From positions 1 through 20,242 of IMG/VR virus record IMGVR_UViG_3300042922_000436: 20,242 bases of DNA. One strand, 5' to 3'. Below, one piece after another: positions 16,301-20,242 of the stretch. Under the pieces are notes generated by a model that worked only from the letters and a program-made list of their open reading frames with translations, searched no databases and was not told the DNA's origin. A program made the position numbers and the translations under genes. The number at the start of each line of letters is the position of its first letter. Position 1 is the stretch's first letter. This DNA is from a virus.

Positions 16301-17703
16301 TCAACAGTGGGGTAAAAGGGAAACAGGCGGTACAGGCGCATATTGACCGCTATATGACCAACTTGGATGACAATATCGCCTCTGTAGCTAAGGAGTTTGG
16401 GCAATATATTACGCTGCAGGATGAAACCACCTTATCCCGGTCATTGTCCCGGTTAAAGCGCGGCGCGAACAAACTCACCACCGGCTCCGAAAACTTTGGC
16501 GTTGGGTCTCTTGTTATCCCGTTTGCCAAGACTCCGGCTAACCTCTTACTACGGGCCATCGACTACAGTCCGGCAGGGTTTGCTAAGTCTATCACCCAAG
16601 GATATCAAATCCTGCGCATCCGTAATACGGACCTCACCAGGGCTGACGTGATCCAATCTCTGACCCGGGCGCTGTTTGGTACAGGATTATCTGGCGTAGG
16701 CGTGTGGCTGTCCTCCAAGGGCGCGTTGCGCGGCGAAACCTCCCCGGATGTGGATGTACGGGAACTCGAAAAAGCAGCAGGACTCAGCCAATATCAGTTG
16801 AACGCTTCTGCAGTTGGCCGGATGTTTGACGCTATGGTAACCGGAAATCTGTCGGATGTAGACAAGGCTGCAAAACCGCAGCCAGGTGATACATTTTATC
16901 AATACGAATGGGCGCAACCGACTTCTATCCCGCTTGCGCTGGGGGCAAACATCATCAATGAGCGCCGCCAAGCTGCTAAGGACTTGCTGAAAACTGGGAA
17001 GACGGAAGGCCTGCCGAAGCAAGCCACAGACGTTACCTTAGGCGCTCTGAACACGCTGTTTAACACATCTGTCCTGCAGGGTATCCAGCAGTCATTTGAG
17101 TTTGCACCGGGTGAGAGTAATAAAGTTAAGGCCTTTGCTATCAACGTGCTAAAGCAGATTCCCACCATGGCAACGCCGTCCTTTATCAGCCAGATCAATC
17201 AAGTCATGGACAACAAACTCCGGGAGAATTATAGCCCGGACTTTACGGAAGGCTTGCTGAATCCAGCCAAGTCTCGTGTACCCGGAGTAGCGCAAGGGAT
17301 GGAGCAAAAAGTAGGGACGCTGGGACAACCTCAGACGCGTTTGGATAATGTGTTTGATGTATTCCTCAACCCTGCTCAACGCAGCGTATACAAGCCAACT
17401 AAAGAGGCTCAGATGGTCATGGAACTGCTCTCCGATACAGGGGATGACACCTTAGCACCGCGGCGCGTAGCCAAGTACATCACCGGAACAGACCCGGTCA
17501 CCCGGGCACAGAAACGGGTAGACCTCACTACGGAACAGTATGTGCGTTACCAAACTATTGTCGGCCAAGAAGTCGCCAAGCAGTTGGGACGGATCCCGGA
17601 TAATGCCACCACGCAAACCAAGGTGAAGCGTATCAAGGACATTTTGACGGATGCCGGGGAAAAGGGTCGCAAACAAATGAAAAAGGAATTGAATCTTAGA
17701 TAG
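13399..17703 (+). CDS. Giant internal virion/ejection protein with polyvalent-type domains
   Basis: A 1434-residue protein, the largest in the window. It begins with a duplicated IDWSKY motif (residues 3-8 and 18-23). Gly/Ala-rich hydrophobic stretches follow, notably about 214-239 (MAGVDGALLGGAIGAAAPEI), which could insert into membranes. About 250-550 is helical and charged. Near 550-600 is a module with DEWADYAIVGASKLVKGG and FADWSEDM, seen in large polyvalent phage proteins. About 825-1100 carries LLNPKTQIRNIVGN and FAKTPANLLLRAIDYSPAGF, similar to large polyvalent-protein-associated regions. The C-terminus is strongly basic. I see no lysozyme or transglycosylase motif. AAGGGGAGA precedes ATG 13399. 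Together with the preceding gene it probably forms the DNA-ejection apparatus. Domain resemblances are from memory of the families, not a search. Confidence 0.65.
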   Translation: MSIDWSKYGIKEKDSTGIDWSKYKTPTKQEKWESGLAEEKDLFSRIIKPGTIEVGIPNVAASISAPLGVTKKQMETAKTVQPVQTTKEELPGRDIPVLGSVFRALDKVGDAVEGSGVGPLMRSFYVPGAGGANVSGLVGAAENVASKIVRPGTATALTSGLRGVQQAPVLGSMVLGQGAKKAIEEAAVGVPLGIGQYLATQGSSGKASLSDAAMAGVDGALLGGAIGAAAPEIGAGIKNLSAKLSNNLRKGKNAVETVVQEADAVPSRIVETVPENRPAAVEPVQQTQRTQLPVEPNERGLVTTLRESGKLTPEVKANLEASPVRTYDPITNAATVQRANQLIDQGLDVAEASVLGAQGRLNADKVATGFRLIDEYQKAGNVQKAVTLAENLAKQLTEAGQTVQAASIWNRLTPEGALVAATRKVEAINQKLPKGAADVVLTEKNANDIMTAAQAIQRSGVSKERAGNVIEILDNLKAGKQVTVEEKKIVTDFIKDAKQFVKPEKTITPRVAKTPKELTEPRVRDKVVSFMDEAEKAAMERINARRNRLSSTPFDEWADYAIVGASKLVKGGVKFADWSEDMLRTFGEEIKPHLETIFEQAQERMKLTSRYVSKGQLEKAAEAANRITSSNAENEFVSNFAASIKNALDKAKSGDIEGINIDELKSMAQDIVDSAKPGKPTNDEKKILQSAKRLAKKLTQNADEVELTSPSEQVREFNALVRQVAELADEGIEKGVPPKIDKEAIESLSYRLFERAKPSQAEKVATSYLKKNEAKLMPEDIEMVRELAKSVSELSGDAQRAASQDLQVVLNGFERAGVGQKLSSAQYISMLLNPKTQIRNIVGNELLYRIERIQRMAATPIDFAVSKLTGKDRQITFSRGPMSWDNFFSPTRTFMKGIKEGAVAGARGVNPDGLTTAYDISGQAFKSKLNPLTYLEKALGATMKGFDYAAYNRAVDGRLREMAYLDAINSGVKGKQAVQAHIDRYMTNLDDNIASVAKEFGQYITLQDETTLSRSLSRLKRGANKLTTGSENFGVGSLVIPFAKTPANLLLRAIDYSPAGFAKSITQGYQILRIRNTDLTRADVIQSLTRALFGTGLSGVGVWLSSKGALRGETSPDVDVRELEKAAGLSQYQLNASAVGRMFDAMVTGNLSDVDKAAKPQPGDTFYQYEWAQPTSIPLALGANIINERRQAAKDLLKTGKTEGLPKQATDVTLGALNTLFNTSVLQGIQQSFEFAPGESNKVKAFAINVLKQIPTMATPSFISQINQVMDNKLRENYSPDFTEGLLNPAKSRVPGVAQGMEQKVGTLGQPQTRLDNVFDVFLNPAQRSVYKPTKEAQMVMELLSDTGDDTLAPRRVAKYITGTDPVTRAQKRVDLTTEQYVRYQTIVGQEVAKQLGRIPDNATTQTKVKRIKDILTDAGEKGRKQMKKELNLR
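13405..13467 (+). repeat. Duplicated IDWSKY motif at the giant protein N-terminus
   Basis: Two IDWSKY copies are encoded at 13405-13422 and 13450-13467, 45 bases apart start to start. They use different codons for Ser and Tyr, so conservation appears to be at the protein level. This could be a short linear binding motif, for example for packaging into the head or docking to a partner protein. Confidence 0.6.
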
Positions 17704-17727
17704 GAGTCACTTCGGTGGCTCCTTTTC
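17703..17727 (+). terminator. UUCG-loop terminator after the giant ejection gene
   Basis: GGAGTCAC (17703-17710) pairs with GTGGCTCC (17715-17722), with one G-U pair and a TTCG tetraloop, followed by TTTTC. The stem begins on the last base of the stop codon. The next gene's GGGAGGG lies only a few bases beyond the T-run. Confidence 0.78.
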
Positions 17728-17743
17728 TTATGGGAGGGATAGC

Positions 17744-17953
17744 ATGATCGAATGTATTTCGACCACCTGCAGCGCCTTGGACGGTATGCCAGTCAATGAG
17801 AGCGACACCCACCGCATCTTACGAGCCTTTATAGGCTGTGCCGCAGCCGGCTTGACCTATGAAGATGCTGTCTATAACCATCCGCCTCCAAGGGGTGAGC
17901 AACATGACACTGTTTCTAGAGCTAATTTGGTGGATGCTCGATCATTGGCGTGA
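17744..17953 (+). CDS. Small 69-residue protein at the start of the lysis cassette
   Basis: ATG 17744 has a strong GGGAGGG upstream and follows the terminator hairpin. The product begins MIECISTTCSALDGMPVNES and contains Cys residues at 4, 9 and 32; the middle (THRILRAFIGCAAAGLTYED) is helical. The last 50 bases overlap the next gene in another frame, and the C-terminus encoded there (VSRANLVDARSLA) has no special features. No clear membrane segment. Function unknown; position suggests an accessory lysis or last structural gene. Confidence 0.5.
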   Translation: MIECISTTCSALDGMPVNESDTHRILRAFIGCAAAGLTYEDAVYNHPPPRGEQHDTVSRANLVDARSLA

Positions 17954-18470
17954 CCTGACCATATCCGGTGTGCTGATCTTCATTGGCCGGAAGGTAGCGT
18001 TAAAAGAGGTACAGCGCCTCTTACATTTGGACAACGGAAGGGACGAATTAGAATGGACCAGGAAGCGCGTAGAGAAAATGACGGGGGAAACCTATATTCC
18101 TATCAAGCCATCATGGAGCGAGGCTCAGAAGAACTTAAAGCCGCTGTACAAGCCATTACAGGCGGTCATCGTCCTGGTACTGATCCGCGCACGGGAAAAC
18201 TATATCAAATCAAATGGAGGGAAAGACGTGGTCATTAATAAGAAATGGTTGATTGGTCTGATCGGGTATGTGTTGTTTTTTATCAAGCAGTTTGTGCCGA
18301 ACCTGGAGGTTCCGGATGCCTTCATTGACAACATGGCCGATGTGATACTGCTCTTGATGGGCCTTATTCCGATGCTGCTTAATATGTTCAAACCCAAGCC
18401 CAAGGAACACCCGTTTGAACAGCACACTGACCCGAACGAACTGCCATTCGATAGCAGCAAATCCAGTTAA
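17904..18470 (+). CDS. Holin-region membrane protein, long form
   Basis: Open frame of 188 residues with up to four hydrophobic segments: about 2-12 and 18-28 (LTISGVLIFIG), 85-94 (LQAVIVLVLI), 115-131 (WLIGLIGYVLFFIKQFV) and 144-162 (ADVILLLMGLIPMLLNMF), and a polar Lys/Pro then acidic tail. The last two segments with the charged tail look like a complete two-span holin, which would make the membrane lesion that releases the amidase. ATG 17904 has AAGGGGTGAG upstream; an earlier in-frame start at 17859 has a poorer site. An internal GTG at 18228 with GGAGGG could produce the 80-residue holin alone. Either two proteins are made from one frame, or the N-terminal half is an old gene fused to the holin. 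Immediately precedes the amidase. Confidence 0.6.
   Translation: MTLFLELIWWMLDHWRDLTISGVLIFIGRKVALKEVQRLLHLDNGRDELEWTRKRVEKMTGETYIPIKPSWSEAQKNLKPLYKPLQAVIVLVLIRARENYIKSNGGKDVVINKKWLIGLIGYVLFFIKQFVPNLEVPDAFIDNMADVILLLMGLIPMLLNMFKPKPKEHPFEQHTDPNELPFDSSKSS
18053..18238 (+). CDS. Alternative-frame 61-residue protein inside the holin gene
   Basis: Lies in a different frame within the long holin frame. ATG 18053 has GGAAGGGA at 18036-18043, about 9 bases upstream. The product begins MDQEARRENDGGNLYSYQAI and ends with TGKLYQIKWRERRGH. It is hydrophilic, with helical GSEELKAAVQAI. Its stop lies 8 bases beyond the internal holin start GTG 18228, the usual spacing for coupled phage genes. By hand, first-codon-base purine bias is about equally strong in this frame and the holin frame, so either or both could be coding. 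Function unknown. Confidence 0.35.
   Translation: MDQEARRENDGGNLYSYQAIMERGSEELKAAVQAITGGHRPGTDPRTGKLYQIKWRERRGH
18228..18470 (+). CDS. Short-form holin from internal GTG start
   Basis: Alternative start within the long frame: GTG 18228, with GGAGGG at 18216-18221 and 6 bases spacing. The 80-residue product begins MVINKKWLIGLIGYVLFFIK, has two hydrophobic segments separated by a short polar turn (NLEVPDAFIDN), and a charged C-terminal tail of about 27 residues. This is the size and layout of a class II-type phage holin. It would be translated together with, or instead of, the 188-residue form. Confidence 0.55.
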   Translation: MVINKKWLIGLIGYVLFFIKQFVPNLEVPDAFIDNMADVILLLMGLIPMLLNMFKPKPKEHPFEQHTDPNELPFDSSKSS

Positions 18471-18481
18471 GGGGGTATTCG

Positions 18482-19252
18482 ATGTTTGACATCATCTGGA
18501 AGGGGAATAACGGAAGCAACTTCTACCCGGACCGCCGCGGCCAATTCGCCCGGGCCATCTGTAACCATATCTCTGTTGGGACTATGGGGAGCATGTACAA
18601 CACATTCTCCAATCCCAAAAATGTGAACTCATCCGCTCACTTCGGCGTTGGCCGGGATGGGACGATACACCAATACGTCGATCTTAAAGACGGAGCTTGG
18701 ACGCAAGGTATTTCCCAGGGACAAATCCCGATGTCCACCGCTCCCATCGTAAAGGACTTGGGCATAGACCCGAATCTGTACTGTGCCTCCATCGAACACG
18801 AAGGGTACACCGATCAAAACGGAGAAGTGCTGGGTGTAGACGGTAACCTTACGGAGATTCAATTCTACGCCTCCTGCTGGCTCCATAAATGGATTCAGAA
18901 AGAAGTGGAGGATAAGTGGGGTATTCACATCCTCCTGGGCCCGTACAACGTCATCGGTCACTTCCAGATCAATCCCCGTAATAAGCCGTATTGCCCGGGC
19001 CTGAATTTCCCGTGGAGCCGGTTATATGCGGAGCTGGCGATTGCGGAGATTATGACATTCGAGGAGTACAGCGTCCGGGTGCAATACAAACTGAACGCCA
19101 ATTCGGAGAGACAGCGCGGGGCCAAAGTGGTAAACCGGATCTACGATTTATGGAAGAAAGTTGAGACTCCCAATCAGTTTGAGCATAACGCCATTGAAAA
19201 GCTGCTGAGTATTGAAAAATACATGCAGGACAATGACATTATGAATCCGTAA
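18482..19252 (+). CDS. N-acetylmuramoyl-L-alanine amidase (endolysin)
   Basis: Cleaves the bond between N-acetylmuramic acid and L-alanine in the host wall at the end of infection. The 256-residue protein has an Amidase_2/T7-lysozyme-type catalytic domain over about residues 1-190. Zinc ligands are His29 (CNHIS), His160 (GHFQI) and Cys171 (PYCPG); Lys168 in NPRNKPYCPG and Glu105 in IEHEG are also family features. No signal peptide, so export depends on the neighbouring holin. Residues about 190-256 form a helical, charged tail (VRVQYKLNANSERQRGAKVV) that might bind the wall, but no known binding repeat (LysM, SH3, SPOR) is seen. AAGGGGGT precedes ATG 18482. Last gene of the rightward block, followed by a strong terminator. 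Confidence 0.92.
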   Translation: MFDIIWKGNNGSNFYPDRRGQFARAICNHISVGTMGSMYNTFSNPKNVNSSAHFGVGRDGTIHQYVDLKDGAWTQGISQGQIPMSTAPIVKDLGIDPNLYCASIEHEGYTDQNGEVLGVDGNLTEIQFYASCWLHKWIQKEVEDKWGIHILLGPYNVIGHFQINPRNKPYCPGLNFPWSRLYAELAIAEIMTFEEYSVRVQYKLNANSERQRGAKVVNRIYDLWKKVETPNQFEHNAIEKLLSIEKYMQDNDIMNP

Positions 19253-19256
19253 ATAA

Positions 19257-19291
19257 AAAAAGCCGGGGCGATTACTCGTTCCCGGCTTTTT
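19257..19291. terminator. Bidirectional terminator between converging transcripts
   Basis: AAAAAGCCGGG (19257-19267) pairs with CCCGGCTTTTT (19281-19291). An inner CGA/TCG stem with a TTAC loop lies between. T-runs occur on both strands, so it can end the rightward late transcript and the leftward small-gene transcript. Confidence 0.85.
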
Positions 19292-19351
19292 CCTGATCAG
19301 GCTATGTATCCGGCGCGCCCAACCTGACCCATTTGCCGGACTACCACCTTC

Positions 19352-19380
19352 ATTATACCACATCGGGTCCATCATATCAC
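19352..19380 (-). promoter_or_regulatory. Candidate leftward promoter before the bidirectional terminator
   Basis: Reading leftward, TGGTATAAT at 19352-19360 is a perfect extended -10 box, with GTGATA (4/6 to consensus) at 19375-19380 and a 17-base spacer. Transcripts would start near 19345 and end near 19255, giving an RNA of about 90 bases. The -10 also falls within a possible short reading frame, so it may be fortuitous. Confidence 0.35.
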
Positions 19381-19394
19381 TACTTCCCGGCTTA

Positions 19395-19766
19395 TTATGG
19401 ATATATGATTTCTGCATAGTAGGTAACATTGTGTATGTCCAAACCGTCAAAATCATCTTCCCATATAACTTCTTTTCCGTGTCTAATCAATTTACCGACT
19501 TGTGTTCGTTTTGTCTTAACATCTACATTATTTTCCCAATCCCAATCCGATTCTTCTGAGCATACCCAGAACCACTTTCCCATTTCTGGAGGATTGGAAT
19601 CATCATATTTAACCCACTTTATTACTTGTTCCTTATAACGTTCATTCTCTTGTTGTAACCGCTTTATTTCAGCGTTTCTTGCATCTACCATTTGCGCTAA
19701 CTGTATGGCGTAATCATGCGTCAGATCACCTAATTCGCATATCTGTTTTGTTGTTTCCTCTAACAT
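19395..19766 (-). CDS. 123-residue protein, coiled coil plus DUF551-like domain
   Basis: Leftward gene. Start chosen at 19766, where GGAGTGATACG precedes ATG; the in-frame TTG at 19784 would overlap the ribosome binding site. Residues about 1-50 are helical/coiled coil (NAEIKRLQQENERYKEQV). Residues 52-123 carry the pattern IKWVKYDDSNPPEMGKWFWV and end NVTYYAEIIYP, resembling DUF551-like domains (W-x-x-Y, PPxxG, then Trp-rich strands), often encoded in phage early regions. Function unknown. Its ribosome binding site lies inside the end of the upstream gene, so the two are translationally linked. Confidence 0.6.
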   Translation of the reverse strand: MLEETTKQICELGDLTHDYAIQLAQMVDARNAEIKRLQQENERYKEQVIKWVKYDDSNPPEMGKWFWVCSEESDWDWENNVDVKTKRTQVGKLIRHGKEVIWEDDFDGLDIHNVTYYAEIIYP

Positions 19767-19770
19767 CGTA

Positions 19771-20013
19771 TCACTCCTCCCCAAACTTATTGAACATTTC
19801 CATTACAATGGGCAGTAAAATAACCGCCTGATGATGTTCTTGTAGGTGGTTTAGTTTACCTTTTTCTTCGTAAAAACGTTTAATAAATTTCTTGTATTCC
19901 TCAATAATCTTGTTTTTCTGTTCCAATTCATCCTGAACCTTGTGTTTCTGCGCCAATTCATTCTGCAGATTAGATATGGTCCGTCTCAGCGATTTCTCCG
20001 TTAACACATTCAT
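19771..20013 (-). CDS. 80-residue coiled-coil protein
   Basis: Leftward gene starting MNVLTEKSLRRTISNLQNEL, with GGGAGGAG upstream. ATG 20013 is preferred over the in-frame ATG at 20064 because the longer form would overlap the upstream gene and lacks a site of this quality. Nearly the whole protein is a charged helix, rich in Lys, Glu and Gln with heptad-like Leu/Ile spacing (ELEQKNKIIEEYKKFIKRFY), then a more hydrophobic end (AVILLPIVMEMFNKFGEE). Function unknown; probably a small early protein acting by oligomerisation. Confidence 0.55.
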   Translation of the reverse strand: MNVLTEKSLRRTISNLQNELAQKHKVQDELEQKNKIIEEYKKFIKRFYEEKGKLNHLQEHHQAVILLPIVMEMFNKFGEE

Positions 20014-20032
20014 CAGAATCACTCCTCCCGGC

Positions 20033-20212
20033 TCATCCGTTGGTATTTCCTTTGCGATTTTCATCCGCTATTGAGTCTATCACTTTTGCGATATCTTCAA
20101 ATTTCATCCCAATCACCATGTATGATTTTATCTGAAAATATTCCTGATCGTTTATCACTCCCTTAGAATGAAGAAGACCCATCAATGATTCAATAATTTT
20201 TTCTGGTCCCAT
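20033..20212 (-). CDS. 59-residue small protein
   Basis: Leftward frame starting MGPEKIIESLMGLLHSKGVI with AAGGGAGTGATACG just before ATG 20212. The product ends NRKGNTNG and is predicted helical, with a second helix at YMVIGMKFEDIAKVIDSI. It stops 19 bases before the next leftward gene starts. Its initiation region shares an identical 14-base sequence with that of the gene ending at 19395. Function unknown. It may be the third gene of a leftward operon whose start lies right of the window. Confidence 0.55.
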   Translation of the reverse strand: MGPEKIIESLMGLLHSKGVINDQEYFQIKSYMVIGMKFEDIAKVIDSIADENRKGNTNG

Positions 20213-20242
20213 CGTATCACTCCCTTATCTGAACTAATCCAT

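Larger units (their letters stand above)
19253..19394. other. Convergent intergenic region
   Basis: Between the amidase stop and the leftward gene stop. It contains the bidirectional terminator (19257-19291), an AscI-like GGCGCGCC at 19312-19319, the candidate leftward promoter, and the start of a doubtful leftward frame. No RNA gene fold beyond the terminator is evident. Confidence 0.6.

Noticed and set aside
19148-19375. Leftward 75-residue frame through the terminator into the amidase
   Set aside because: Not listed as a gene because it crosses a strong bidirectional terminator and is antisense to the amidase; kept only as part of a finding.
1-20242. CRISPR array, tRNA genes, insertion sequences, attachment sites, integrase
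   Set aside because: No regularly spaced direct repeats, no cloverleaf with CCA end recognised, no transposase or recombinase motif in any frame.

Overview
The window is part of a bacteriophage (or prophage) genome, and the virion is most likely a short-tailed (podovirus-like) one. In order it shows a portal, a scaffold, a major capsid protein, small connector proteins, a beta-rich tail hub, a tail fibre, two large internal (ejection-type) proteins and a lysis cassette. I see no tape-measure, major tail tube, sheath or baseplate gene. The host is probably a Gram-positive bacterium of the Bacillota: nearly every gene has a strong AGGAGG-like ribosome binding site, GTG and TTG starts occur, and the endolysin is a bare amidase. 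I cannot name the host genus. No integrase, repressor, terminase or replication gene lies in the window, so lifestyle is undecided.

Layout. Positions 1-19252 are one rightward late block. Head genes (1-5665): portal (cut at the left edge), a 55-residue protein, scaffold, a decoration-like protein, major capsid protein, a second beta-rich decoration protein, two 57-residue proteins and a third beta-sandwich protein. Connector and tail genes (5671-8679): two adaptor-like proteins flanking a 67-residue protein, then a 520-residue hub or nozzle protein. Host recognition (8685-11578): a tail fibre carrying a complete SGNH-hydrolase catalytic triad, followed by a separate AT-rich gene for a membrane-anchored SGNH hydrolase with its own promoter-like box and terminator. 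Ejection proteins (11650-17703): an Asn/Gln-rich 578-residue protein and a 1434-residue giant. Lysis (17744-19252): a small protein, a holin region with two competing reading frames, and a zinc amidase. Stem-loop terminators sit between several of these blocks, often directly before the next ribosome binding site.

From 20212 down to 19395 three small genes run leftward, converging on a bidirectional terminator at 19257-19291. They encode small coiled-coil or unknown proteins and share a translation-initiation sequence.

The most interesting parts are the paired SGNH hydrolases (one on the virion, one apparently displayed by the infected cell, in foreign-looking DNA), the two-frame overlap in the lysis cassette, and the recurring hairpin-plus-RBS junctions of the late operon. 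All function calls come from reading the sequence and family knowledge; no database search was run.
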